A stretch of 64,000 bases of DNA from positions 58,091,611 to 58,155,610 of the forward strand of contig NC_133777.1 in NCBI RefSeq assembly GCF_003597395.2, read 5' to 3'. Both the position numbers and the translations under genes were made by a program. Source of the DNA: Chelonoidis abingdonii (taxonomy: Eukaryota; Chordata; Testudines; Testudinidae). This document shows, one piece after another, positions 10,831 through 21,303 of the stretch. The notes below the pieces were generated by a model. That model saw nothing but the letters and a program-made list of their open reading frames with translations. It was not told the DNA's origin and did no database searches. The stretch's first letter is position 1. Each line of letters opens with the position of its first letter.

Positions 10831-11200
10831 AGATTTTTAAGGCCAGAAGGGACCCTTATGACTATCTAGACTGACCTCCTGCATAACATCGGCAATAGAA
10901 TTTCACCAAGTGATTCCTGCATTAAGCCTATTAATTTCTGGTTGAGCTAAAGCATATCTTTTAGAAAGACATTCCACCATTTCCTTTGGTAGGCTGTTTG
11001 AATGATTGATAAATTTCACTCTTCAAAATTTGCCTCTTAATTCCATCTTGAATTTGTCTAACTTCAGGTTCCAATTATTGGATCTTGTCAAGATCCCTCT
11101 AGCAGATTCTGGCCTTAACTTCTGGCTGAAACATAAAAACTATCCAAAGATTTTACCAGCTCACGTCCAGTTGTTTGATCAGGGATCTGAATTGTTTTCA
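10831..11200. repeat. Old LINE-like interspersed repeat
   Basis: Phrases such as taaggccagaagggaccctt, ctagactgacctcctgcata, cggcaatagaatttcaccaa and tctagcagattctggcctta match a family I recognise as very frequent in turtles and crocodilians, probably an old CR1/L3-type LINE end. Class uncertain. Confidence 0.5.
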
Positions 11201-11439
11201 ATTTTTCATATGGAAGGGACTCATTCAGGAAATGGTGTGTTAGGCCAGGTCTACACTGCGACTTTAAATCGGTTTAATGGCTGATATACCGATTTAACGC
11301 TGTATCCGTTCACACGACGTCGTCCTTAATATCGAGTTAACCGGCCTCCTTAAATCGATTTCGAACTCGCCCAACGAGAGGTACGCTAAAATCGATTAGT
11401 GATAACTCGAATTAGGGTTCGTGTGACGAAAACACGTTA

Positions 11440-11929
11440 TTGCCCCGTGCGCATCCCAGATGCTGCAGTCGACGTCTGGACAGCAATCTGAACTCGGATG
11501 CAGCGTCAAGAAACAGGAAAGCCCCGCAACTTTTGAATTGCATGCCTGCTTGTCCACTGAGCGCTGATCAGCACGGCTGCATTTGCGTCTCAAATCCAAA
11601 AAGAGCTCAGCATGATCCGTACGGAATACTAGTCTATCGCTGTATGGGGAGGACAAATCTTTGTATCAGCCCGTTACAGAACACGACGCCACAAGCATTT
11701 GAATAAAAAACTGCAGGATACACAGCGCTGCGTGACAAGCGTAACGGAGCCAGAACTCAGAATGACGCTCATGGAGGGAGAGGGTACTCGAGACTCCACT
11801 GATCCCACCAGTCCACTGCAGTCTATGGAAAATTATTTGAATTGGCAGATCCCAATTCTGTGGGCAACACAGGTCTGGCGTTGTTCAGGTAACAGCTCGC
11901 TCAGTTTCTTCCCCCCCTCCACACGTTAA
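11440..11929 (+). pseudogene. Decayed Myb/SANT-like gene of the Harbinger element (copy 1)
   Basis: At about 11600-11670 translation gives SQIQKELSM then SIAVWGGQI, which aligns with SQNRKRAPAW and DLIAVWGDKS of the copy at 46389-46595. Stops and frame changes break it. Such Myb-like proteins accompany the transposase in PIF/Harbinger elements and bind transposon ends. This copy cannot make an intact protein. Confidence 0.55.
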
Positions 11930-14322
11930 AAAAAGTAAGAACATCATTCCTTGACTCTTCTATGTCACCCTAGTGTACTGAATCTGCTGGAACGGACGCT
12001 ACAGCACTGAATGAGCAGATCCGCTTCTCCTCTCTGTGTAGCACATTGCTCAGATCCTGCTACCATCCAGGAGAACAGCCTAACGCTCAAACATCGCGCA
12101 ACATTGCTACACTAGCCGAGATAGACAGAAACGGCTAATAACAAGCTCTTAATTCAATTGAACTTGGGGCTCAAATTTTTTGCAATCACATTTGGATTGA
12201 CTCGCATGCATGAGTCAATTCTCGTCCCTTATTGGTATCTAAAAATAGAGTCCATTCTGCCTGGCTGTCATACCCGAGCTGCCTCCAAGTGCCTCCCCCC
12301 GACATATTTTCTCTCACTAAACAGAGTCTTGTTTCTTATTTGTATTCCTTAATACTCAGACACAAACGGGTGAGGGAAAGACACGGAGCAATGAGGAGAG
12401 GAAACAACGGTGCGCTTCTTGCAGGGCAACCCCTGTGAATACTTGACACGAGCACCTGTGTCTCTGATACACTGGATCTTCTGTTACACTTGCCTATTAT
12501 TCTAGGCAGACAGTTGCACCACTGACCGGCCTTTCCGCAATCCACTCGGATGCGGCGAGTAATCCGGTAACAGGAAATCCCCGAGAGCTTTACAGTTGAA
12601 TTCCTGCTTTCACGTGTCCAAGCTCTGTCCCACGAGTGGCGATGCATTCAAATGCAAAAGTACTCCTGCATTGAACCTTACGGGAGATAGCAATGTTATC
12701 GCGGACTGGAGACAAAAATCTCTTTTATCAAGAGCTCGATTAAAGACAGAAATGCCAAAGCCTTTGAAAAATAAACTACAGATTACCAGCGGTGTTACAA
12801 CAGTAAGGGAAGCCAGACACTCAAATTGGTGATCATGAGGAGGGAGGGGTAATGAGGACTACAGCTACATTCTTCACAGCCGTCTCTAAAATATTTGCAT
12901 TTTTTGGCTGAGCGCCCAATGTCTGCCAGCGTAAAGTACACGTGTCTTGCGTGTTCACGAAGCTCGTCAGTTTTCCCACCCTCGCACGGTAAAAAAAGTG
13001 AAAAAATAATTCCTTGAGTAAGTACTGTAATCGTCACCCTCGTTACTAATGGCGCAGACCATCGCTGCGTGAAGAGCTATCCGCTCCTCTCCCTCCCCAG
13101 GGGTAGACGGACTGCCCAGATTGCTCCTGCTGAGAGTGTGGCCGGGGCTTGGGTGAAAATGATATGACTCCCTTTTCGACAGGATGTACAGAACGCTGTA
13201 ACTGTCTTATCTTATCACCTGGGCTAGCTTCATCAAGACCCTTCCTCTCTTGCGTTAAAAGAAAAATTCTGAACGCATTGACTGTCATAGCCCATAGTGC
13301 TCCCTTCCCCCTCATTTATCTCAGTAAGTATCTCTGGATTCTTATTCATGCCATTCGCATTAACATCATGCCAACAATGGTGCGGGGCACTGCTTGGTAG
13401 CCCAGAGGTGGAAGCAACGGTTGCTTACTTGCAGCGCTCTTCTTGATACTGACGCGGAGCAGCTGCGCTGTCTACACTTTTAATACACTGTATCTATTCT
13501 TGTTACTGATCTATTTTTATTAACCTTAAAGGGAGATCTGACCCAGTCCCAAGTTGAGTGAATCCATTTTCTTTTCAAAATTTACACAGGGTTATTATCG
13601 TTCTGTCCCATTTACTGGTAGTGTAACAAAAAGAGGGGAATGTAACAGTTTCTGCTGTTTTCCATAGTACTGTCCGCGACCACTAGGAAAGGAGGATTCA
13701 GTAGCAAAAATCACACCGTCAGTTTAACTTCGATTGTTTGATACTGCCACTGTGCAAAGCGCTAATGCTCCTCAGGCTGCAATTCGCCTCTTCAGTGAGC
13801 ATTCATAAAAGAGGTGACTTGTAGTACTCAGATTGCTTATTTAACTTTATTTCTCGGCTGGTAGAGGAAGGAAACTGAATAGCTTTCTAACCATAAAAAC
13901 CCCTGTTGTAAGCTACAGACATTGGGCCCGCTAAGCAAGAATGCAAATAGTTTAACGAGACTGCTGAGGACTGTGATAGCGGAGTCCTCACCCACCTTCT
14001 GTCCCCTGCATATCCCCCCGGCCCCTGATGCAATATGTTTAATGTCACGGGGGGTTCTGTAAACCTAGCAGTCATTCCTTGCTCGGGAAAAACAGCAGAC
14101 AGTCCTTTCGCACATTTTCTCCGGGATTGCCCTTGCAAACAGGGTGCACGCAGCACTAAGACTCGGCTTTTTGTTTTCCGTACATTTGTGTACTAGATCC
14201 GTGAGAGACAGAGCGAACACTCCGAGCGCTACACGGCAGCATTCAATTGCTTGCAATGGATAGCAGAGATGGTTACCAGTCTTCTGTACGTCTAACTCCA
14301 GAAAAACTGGCACTGACATGAC

Positions 14323-14422
14323 NNNNNNNNNNNNNNNNNNNNNNNNNNNNNNNNNNNNNNNNNNNNNNNNNNNNNNNNNNNNNNNNNNNNNNNNNNNNNN
14401 NNNNNNNNNNNNNNNNNNNNNN
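14323..14422. other. Assembly gap (100 N)
   Basis: Exactly 100 unknown bases, a conventional placeholder length, so the true missing length inside copy 1 is unknown. Protein frames across it are meaningless. Confidence 0.99.
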
Positions 14423-14584
14423 ACAGTGCACCGCTCCTGAAATCGATGGTAGCCTTGGACCATGGACACAAGCAATCGATTTTGTGATCGCATTGTGGAC
14501 GCGCAAAACCGATTTTATAACATCGGTTTCGTAATATCGGTTTAAACTACTTCGAAATAATCATGCAGTGTAGACGTACCCTTA

Positions 14585-15475
14585 GCAATTCAGATGTAGT
14601 GTCAATCATTGACTTAATTGTAGGCTCTGATCTACCCTGACACTTAATTCACAAAATGTCTGAGATGAATAATATAAAAAGCTTTCTTCTCAAAGTTACT
14701 CCATATCCCACTGTTCCCTTGTGCCAGGGAGTAAAAAGCCAGGTTGTATAATGTAATGTGAAATAGCACCATATGGTTAATGTAGCTTAATGTTGCATGA
14801 TGCAATTAAATCATGTGCAATTAAAAATGACAACTAGAAAATGGAAAGCCTGTTTTATGTGACAGTACTTCATCCCAACAATAAAATGTTAATCTAACAT
14901 CTCATATAAAATACATTTTATTCTAATGTATTTACCCAGGAAAGTTTTGCTTTCAGGTAGCATCTGGTTTTCAGTGAGAGAGTGCTTTTTTTTTAACTGA
15001 GTTTTCTGGATGGGTCAATTAAAGCACAAAGAGAGCAGATGACTCTGTGTCCTTGAATAAGTTAGTTGCCCAGATGAGTATAGAACCAACGAATGGGAGA
15101 ACTTTCTGTACATCATCCAGAGTTCAGAAGTGACAAAGTCTCTTACCCTTACCAAATCAAAGGTTTGTTTTGGTTCAGATAGAAATGTCCTCTGCAGTTC
15201 TCTGTGGTCCCCAGCATGTTCCTTTCCTGTGATCTCCAGTCTCCAGAAGACTAAGAGCTCTCTCTCCTGTATAACCATACACACGTCTTCCTGTTGACAA
15301 TTAGCTTGTTCCTAGCTCTTGCAGTGTCCATACTGGAACCCCTGTAGTCTTATATTCCAATTGTATGCAGCCCAGAATGCCTGTCACCACAGAAACCCAA
15401 ATAATTATGAATTCAGTGTTGTCCAAGGCCCGGAAAAGAGCATGCTAGATAGGTTGAAACAAGAAGTTGCTCAGT
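14585..15475. other. Unique DNA, no feature seen
   Basis: AT-rich with no repeat or exon recognised. Confidence 0.5.
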
Positions 15476-15483
15476 GTTGGAGC

Positions 15484-15612
15484 TAGGATGACCAGATGTC
15501 CTGATTTTATAGACACCCCCAATTTTGGGGTCTTTTTCTTATATAGGCTTCTATTTCCCCACCACCACCACCCCCTGTTCTGATTTTTCACACTTGCTGT
15601 CTGGTCACCCTA
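15484..15612. mobile_element. hAT-type MITE, 129 bp (copy 1)
   Basis: The terminal inverted repeats are taggatgaccagatgtcc on the left and gctgtctggtcaccc-ta on the right. The flanks gttggagc (15476-15483) and gttggtgc (15613-15620) form an 8-bp duplication with one mismatch, typical of hAT. The interior (gattttatagacacccccaa, gggtctttttcttatatagg) matches the second copy at 23514-23640. Confidence 0.85.
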
Positions 15613-15620
15613 GTTGGTGC

Positions 15621-15904
15621 ACTTGTGGATGGAGCAGAAAATCAGTTGAAAAGGGAAAACTGAAATTATCTGAGGGGTTAGAGAAGGGAGGGAGCTGGCT
15701 GAGGGAACTGATATATGCTTTGATTTACTGGGCAGCAGTTAGTTGTGTTACAAATAATGGGTCTCATTCAGTGTTCTTTATGTATACAAACTCTATTGAC
15801 TTCCTTGGGAGTCTTGTCTGTATAAAAATTCCTTAATAAATTGAGTGTGTGTGTGTGTTATGCACTTCTGAATACTGTAAGATTAAAAACCAAATCCTTT
15901 CATA
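15621..15904. other. Unique DNA with a short (GT)n
   Basis: Contains gtgtgtgtgtgtgt near 15844. No other feature recognised. Confidence 0.5.
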
Positions 15905-16488
15905 GGTTTGGTTAACTATTACCGCTGATTTGTATATGGGTTTTAGTGACATTGTGTGAGCTATCACAGACTTATGCAAACAGACAAAGCCAAATAAAAT
16001 GGTGTGGACAAAAGCTTGTAAAACCTGTTCTGGCCACTCCAAATTTTGACAAAATGTTTGGACTGTATACTGATGCATCAGACATTGGACTGGGAGTGGT
16101 GCCGATGCAAACAGGGAAAAGTAACAAAAATCATCCATTGCTTTCTTTAATATAAAACTGACACCACTGAACAGAATTACTCTGTCATGGAAAAAGAATG
16201 TTATGCAATTGTGTGGGCTGTCAAACAGTTAAGCCCTATTTATTTAACAGAAAATGTGGGGTTCTGACAACAGTATTCTCTGAAGGTAAGGCTACATCAA
16301 ACCAAAGGTACCAATTCCAAACTGCAATGTTGAAGCATCGCTCTCCAAGAAAATAACATGGAAATTGTGTGTGTTAAGGGAAGAGAAAATATAATAGCTA
16401 ATGCTTTCTACAGGCAAGAGGGTTATGATATGATGCCTACAGATCAGCCAATGGCTGACACTTCTGCATAATTTTAAGAGGGGAGGTA
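15905..16488 (+). mobile_element. Ty3/Gypsy-type pol remnant (RT end and RNase H)
   Basis: The fragment begins with the reverse-transcriptase thumb (GLVNYYR then FVYGFSDIV) and passes into RNase H: PVLATPNFDKMFGLYTDASD with the catalytic Asp in TDAS at 16069-16080, then EKECYAIVWAVKQL at 16190-16231 with the catalytic Glu, then KGRENIIANAFYRQEG at about 16376-16425. At least one frameshift and several stops separate these blocks. No integrase follows. Instead a purine tract leads straight into a candidate 3' LTR. Confidence 0.85.
16476..16488 (+). other. Candidate polypurine tract
   Basis: aagaggggaggta directly precedes a TG dinucleotide, the usual arrangement of a plus-strand primer next to a 3' LTR. 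Short, and supported only by position. Confidence 0.5.
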
Positions 16489-16633
16489 TGAGCCATAAAC
16501 TGATAAATGCCCGATAAATTGTTTGGGTGGCTAACAGACTGAAGGTGTAAGGGAGCTGTTACACACAAGCAAGTATCCCTGGAGGCAATAAAAAGATGAC
16601 TCTCAAACCTGGGTACCCTGAGAGCCATCACAC
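16489..16633 (+). mobile_element. Candidate 3' LTR start of the Gypsy element
   Basis: It begins tgagccataaactgataaat after the purine tract and contains aataaa near 16589 as a possible polyadenylation signal, then tends to ...ccatcaca near 16633. No second LTR copy is in the window, so the end is a guess. Confidence 0.4.
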
Positions 16634-16643
16634 AAAAGAAGCT

Positions 16644-16670
16644 GAAAGAAAGAAAGAAAGAAAGAAAGAC
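16644..16670. repeat. (AAAG)n microsatellite
   Basis: Six to seven tandem units of the type gaaagaaagaaagaaagaaa. Confidence 0.9.
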
Positions 16671-17300
16671 AGATTGATTTATTCAGTGTTGGAGGCAGTA
16701 GGCCGTGATACTGAGACGATCAAAAATGCATAAGCGGAGGAATGGTCCTGCTATTGTGGGGAACTTTCCTGGCTTATGCACTACCATGATGAAATGGGCT
16801 AATGAAAGGATCCCTGAGTCCTCGCTCCAACTTCCTTTACCAAGAGGTCTGCCTGACCTCAAGGGCTCCCCTTCCACTCTCCTGTGTGGCAGAGTCCTCG
16901 TAACCCCAACAAGGCTGGGCCCAGGATTCCTGGGGGGCTTGACCCCCAACCTTGTCATGGTCACTTAGGGCAGGGGCTAGGGTATCCCCACTCTGGGGTA
17001 CTCTCTCTGCACTGGATGCTTCCCTGACCCACTGATCATTACATACAGTTCAAAGTAAATGCAATTTACTAAACAATAATCAATTTTTTAAAATAAGGAA
17101 AAAATGTAAAAGGTTAAAGGAAAACACATAACCCCGTTCTGTGGCATGGGGACATCACAAGCAGCATCTCTGGAATGTAAGGGAAGTTCACAATCTGTTC
17201 ATTACAAGTCCCAGGCCGCCTCCTCAGGCCCTGGCAGAGCTCAGGGATGCTGCGAGTCAGACACTTGCTCTGGCGGTGGCCACATGCCTTCAGGCTTTAG
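16671..17300. other. Repeat-like GC-rich region, class unknown
   Basis: The region contains gggcccaggattcctggggg, cttgacccccaaccttgtca and a stretch ending in ttaaaataagga. It reads like part of a larger turtle repeat unit that continues past the hAT foldback at 17309-17677, but I cannot place its ends. Frames here are composition artefacts. Confidence 0.35.
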
Positions 17301-17308
17301 GTGGCAGG

Positions 17309-17677
17309 CAGGGCTGGCACTACCTTTTAGGCATCCTAGGCAATGGCCTAGGGCACCAGAATTTTTTGGGGATGCTATTTTGCCGGGGTGGGGGGGGGCG
17401 GCACGCAGGTCCGGGGGACCTACCACAGTGATGCCGGCGGACGGTCCGCTGCTGTGAAGGTCCGGTGGAGCTGCCCCAGTCATGACTGCGGAAGATGCGC
17501 TGGTCTAAAGGCTCCGGCGGACCTACCGCAGTCATGCCGGCGGCAGGTCCGCCGGAGCCTTTAGACCAGCGGACCGTCCGCCGCCATCACTGCGGCAGCT
17601 CCAGCAGAGCCACGGGGGGGAGGGGGCAGTGAAACGGCCATGCACCTAGGGCATCAGAAACCCTGGCGCCGGTCCTG
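17309..17677. mobile_element. hAT-type foldback MITE
   Basis: The ends are cagggctggcac on the left and, reverse complemented, caggaccggcgcc on the right, matching the CAGGG-type hAT terminus. The 8-bp duplication gtggcagg is perfect (17301-17308 and 17678-17685). The interior is CpG-rich and palindromic, with perfect 25-base arms at 17500-17524 and 17545-17569 and an outer imperfect pair at about 17427-17452 and 17567-17592. Confidence 0.85.
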
Positions 17678-17685
17678 GTGGCAGG

Positions 17686-17928
17686 ACCCTTCTTTCCAGT
17701 GTTGCCCCCACCCCGTTGGAGTTACAATCCCCCTCCAAGTCTGGCCTGCAAAGTCTCACGTCTGGAGGTATCTCTATGTGCTGGGCCCACTGCCCAGGGT
17801 CCCTCTCACTCTTCCCAGCTGCTCGTCACACCTGGTTCTGGACTGCTCCAGCTCCAGCTCCACCATTCTGTCTCAGCTCCAGTTCCACTCTGCCTCAGCA
17901 CGGCTGCTGCTGCTCTGCCTCCAACTCC
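17686..17928. other. C/T-rich repeat-like region
   Basis: It continues the GC-rich unit before the hAT element and is rich in cagctcc motifs. Its frames (to 123 codons) come from composition. Confidence 0.4.
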
Positions 17929-18290
17929 CTGGGCTGCTTTCTGGCCCCTCTGGATCTGATTGCAACAGCTCTCCTCCCAGCACAGTTCTGCTCTGTGTGC
18001 TGCTTCTGTGACTCTGCTCCCAGTACTGACCTGCTTCCTGGGCTGCTTTTCTGGCCCCTCTGGAACTGATTGCAACAGCTCTCCTCCCAGCACAGTTCTG
18101 CTCTGTGCGCTGCTTCTGTGACTCTGCTCCTAGTACTGACCTGCTTCCTGGGCTGCTTTTCTGGCCCCTCTGGATCTGATTGCTACAGCTCTCCTCCCAG
18201 TGCAGGTCTGCTCTGTGGGCTGCTTCTGTGACTCTGCTCCAGAACTGACCTGCTTCCTGGGCTGCTTTCTGGCCCATCTGGATCTAGAAC
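17929..18290. repeat. 109-bp minisatellite, about 3.3 copies
   Basis: Units begin with ctgggctgcttt at 17929, 18038, 18148 and 18257 (spacing 109, 110, 109). Each continues with ggcccctctgga, gattgcaacagctctcctcc and actctgctcc. The units are about 90% alike, so the array is fairly recent. Confidence 0.9.
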
Positions 18291-18661
18291 AGCTCTGCTC
18301 CCCAGCTCAGCTTGGGCCCCTGCTCTCTCCTTAGCTCAGCCCCACTCTGTCTGACCCAGGTAATTCCAGTTCACACAGAGGATGGGATCCCCCAGCCTCC
18401 TGACTCCTTCATTAGCCTGCCCACCCACTCCCCCATTAGCCAGCCCACACATACAAACAGGCAAAAAAGGAGAATGAAAAGGCAATGAGAAGGCAAGATT
18501 TGAGGCCGAAGAGAAATTAAACTGAAAATTGGAGGGGAGATGATAGCAGGAAATTTGGTTTTGGGGTTGGCAAAAAAAGTGTGACAATGAAATACAAAAT
18601 ATGAAAAAATCTTTTTGTGAAGGATGGAAACTTCATGGTTGTAAGGGACTGCGGAAGATTT
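18291..18661. other. No clear feature
   Basis: It runs from the end of the minisatellite region into AT-rich DNA. The minus-strand frames at 18336-18697 have a hydrophobic stretch but no recognised domain. Confidence 0.4.
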
Positions 18662-19052
18662 TGTTACGGTTTTAGCTAGGGCTGTTCGCCTTCTCAAGGA
18701 CAGGTTATTAAAGGTTGCTGTGTACTAGTGCATGCTGTATGTAGCCGGTTGGAACCGCTTAGCCTGGGAAGCCCTGCGTGTTTGGGAAAGCTTGGCCTTT
18801 TGCCATAAGAGATAGCCCCAGCTGTGGGAAAAGCTCCCACATGCCTATGTATGAGCTGCTTTACATGCTATTACCATAAAGTTATATTTACCAGAAATTG
18901 TTGTGCTGCTTTGGACTCGTTCCCCGCTTTGAGTTAGCAACGTGCAGAGTCCCCGTTGCGGGTGTGTTTTCTTTACCTTCATTAAAAGCCATATCACTCA
19001 CTGTGTGTGTGTGTGTGTGTCTCGTCCCTGTAAAGCACTCAGGCACGTAACA
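18662..19052 (+). mobile_element. Candidate LTR, 391 bp
   Basis: It starts tgttacggttttagc and ends ggcacgtaaca, so the ends are TG...CA and inverted (tgttacg/cgtaaca), as in many LTRs. attaaa near 18982 could be a polyadenylation signal. A (GT)n tract lies at 19002-19020. No target duplication is evident, and the right end abuts RTE-like sequence. Confidence 0.5.
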
Positions 19053-19650
19053 ATGGTGATTAATCCTAAAGAGGTGGTAGAGGTATGGAAAAAACATTTT
19101 CAAAGTCTGTTAAATGAGAGGCGAGAGTAGTGAGTGCAAGCACCACCAACAATTATGGGGAGGCCTTCAAATGCAATTGATCTCTGTAGAGGAGGTAGAA
19201 GAAGCTCTGAATAAGATGAAAATTGATAAAGCAGCTGGTGAAGCTCAAATAACGGATGATATGATCAAGGCAGTTGAAAATACTGAAGTAAAGTGTCTTC
19301 ATAGATTACTGTGTGTTTCCTGGGATCAATCTAGGATACCAGGTGACCGGAGAACAAAGTTGATTGCTCCTCTTTAGAAGGGTAAAGGTGATGCAAATAA
19401 TCCAAACACCTATTGAGGTCTCTTTTGGTTTAAGTGAGGCTCTCAGTCCTTGAAAGAGTTTTGGAGGCAAGGTTGAGGATAATATAGGAGAGGAGTAATA
19501 TGCCTTTAGGAGGGGAAGGAGCACTATAGACACAATATTTGCTGTGAGACAGAAGTTTGAAAGAATAATTAATGGAGGGTGTAACTACTATGTAACATTA
19601 ATTGATCTTGAGAAAGTATATGACTTGATTCCATGGGAGCTTATGGTTGG
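19053..19650 (+). mobile_element. RTE-like non-LTR reverse-transcriptase remnant
   Basis: Broken translation gives MVINPKEVVEVWKKHFQSLL, then in the frame at 19114-19377 ISVEEVEEALNKMKIDKAAG, IPGDRRTKLIAPL, then GKGDANNPNTY and, at 19601-19624, IDLEKVYD (motif A with the catalytic Asp). This order (finger region, KMKxxKAAG, palm A) is that of RTE-like LINE polymerases. Stops and frameshifts are many. It breaks off before the YxDD motif. Clade assignment is from memory. Confidence 0.8.
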
Positions 19651-20136
19651 AGTATAGAGATGGAGAGGAGGGGAACATCTTATCGCACTGGTATTATAGA
19701 AGCCACTGATGTAATGGAACTACTCTTGATTCTCCCTAGTATTATATCAGAAGCAGGCCCACTGTGAAAAAGAAGACAAGCGATATCTTTACCAAATCTT
19801 ATAATCATGAAAAGCAATTCTCTCAGATATGGTTCAGTAAGAGCTTAAGTCATCAGACATATATCATATATAATTCTTCAACATCTGTTCTACATGCTCA
19901 TAAATTGTGTATCAGAACCTGTTTATAATACAACTTTTTCTTAAATCAGGATGGAATATGGAACATTTCAGTCTCCAAATATGTCATCAAAACTCTTTGA
20001 ACTCCCTTAAGCCCTAGTTTCCACAAATGTGCTCAAATTTTGAATGCTTCAGGTTTTGGGTGACAGTTTGGGGACATTTAGGTCCATTTTTCAGAGGTTC
20101 TGCATCCCAACCATTCCATGGTGAGTGGAGTTGGAT
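19651..20136. other. Unique DNA, no feature seen
   Basis: AT-rich with no repeat or exon recognised. Confidence 0.45.
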
Positions 20137-20141
20137 ACAGT

Positions 20142-21298
20142 TGTGACGTTGTGCAGTCTATATAGTTTTATAAAAATATGGTGATAAGTCAATATAATGT
20201 AACTGGAATATGCTTCATGCAAAAGGTCTCTTGTAAGGTATCACTACAAAGCTTATAATATACTGAGTGTGATCATCCTATTTGTATAAATGTACCACTC
20301 TTGTATCTGGGACTAGAAATATAAAAACTCTGAGGGCCTATTGTTATTATGTAATGGTGGTTTGGAATCTTAATGGCTCCCATCAACCAGGATAATTGAC
20401 TGGAACTCTGTTTGCAAGCAAGCCTTCCTGTGAGTCAGGCTGGGAGGAATGAAGGCTTGGGGTCTTACAGTGACATGTGATCATGTCACATGAACTGGAA
20501 TCCATCTTTAACCTGGTGCTTTTCCAGTGAGGGTGTGGGGGTGGAAACTCAGAGAGACACAGGGTTCCTGCCTTATGCAAAAGATATATATATATATACA
20601 CACATATATATATAAAGGGGTGGAAGAGAACAAAGAGGAGGAGCCATCATGAAGAATCTCCTCGCTACCACCTAAGCTGGAACAAGAGCTGTACCAGGGG
20701 AAAGAATTGTGCCCAGGCCTGGAAGGTGTCCAGTCTGAGAGAAAACTTACTGAAACATCTCTGAGGCTGAGATTATCTGTATTCAGTTTGATTAGACATA
20801 GATTTGCGTGTTTTATTGTATTTTGCTTGGTGACTTACTTTGTTCTATCTGTTATTACTTGGAACCACTTAAATCCTACTTTTTGTATTTAAAAAAATCA
20901 CTTTTTACTTATTAATTAACTCCAAGTATGTATTAATACCTGGGGGAGCAAACAACTGTGCATATCTCTCTATCATTGTTATAGATGGTGAACAATTTAT
21001 GAGTTTACCCTGCATAAGCTTTATACAGGGTAAAACAGATTTATTTGCTTTAGACCCCATTGAGAATTGGACATCTGAGTGTTAAAGACAAGCACACTTC
21101 TGTGAGCTGTTTTCAGGTAAACCTGCAGCTTTGGGGCAAGTAATTCAGATCCTGGGTCTTTGTTGGAGCAGACAGGAGTGTCTGGCTCAGCAAGACAGGG
21201 TGCTGGAATCCTGAGCTGGCAGGGAAAACAGGAGCAGAGGTACTCTTGGCACATCAGTTGGCAGCTCCCGGGGGGGTTCTGTGATCCAACCCATCACA
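20142..21298 (+). mobile_element. Solo LTR, 1157 bp (ERV or Gypsy type)
   Basis: It starts tgtgacgttgtgcag and ends caacccatcaca (TG...CA, inverted tgtga/tcaca). The flanks acagt (20137-20141) and acggt (21299-21303) are a 5-bp duplication with one mismatch. The family is one I recognise as common in turtles. A (TA)/(CA) microsatellite at 20584-20612 runs into tataaagggg, a TATA-like box. There is no internal coding region. Confidence 0.85.
20584..20615. repeat. (TA)n/(CA)n microsatellite
   Basis: Alternating tatatatatata, cacaca, tatatata inside the solo LTR. Confidence 0.9.
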
Positions 21299-21303
21299 AC
21301 GGT

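Larger units (their letters stand above)
11243..14581 (+). mobile_element. PIF/Harbinger-type DNA transposon, long copy (copy 1)
   Basis: The ends are ggccaggtctacactgcgac on the left and the reverse complement of gggtacgtctacactgcat on the right, flanked by tta at 11240-11242 and 14582-14584, the TWA duplication of PIF/Harbinger. The interior around 11430-11720 corresponds to the Myb-gene part of copies 2 and 3 but in the opposite orientation. The copy is notably CpG-rich next to its AT-rich surroundings. No DDE transposase frame is visible. A 100-bp gap interrupts it. All frames are short, so the copy is inactive or non-autonomous. Confidence 0.8.

Noticed and set aside
14065..14506. Minus-strand frames of 77 and 142 codons
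   Set aside because: They are open only because the run of N contributes unknown residues. The sequence on either side is transposon DNA.
16066..16083. YTDASD motif considered as part of a retroviral gene
   Set aside because: The surrounding motifs (EKECYAIVWAVK, KGRENIIANA) fit Ty3/Gypsy RNase H. No envelope or other viral gene is seen.
17141..18277. Several overlapping open frames up to 134 codons on both strands
   Set aside because: They fall in the GC-rich hAT foldback and the 109-bp minisatellite. Frames are open on both strands because of composition and repetition, and no domain is present.
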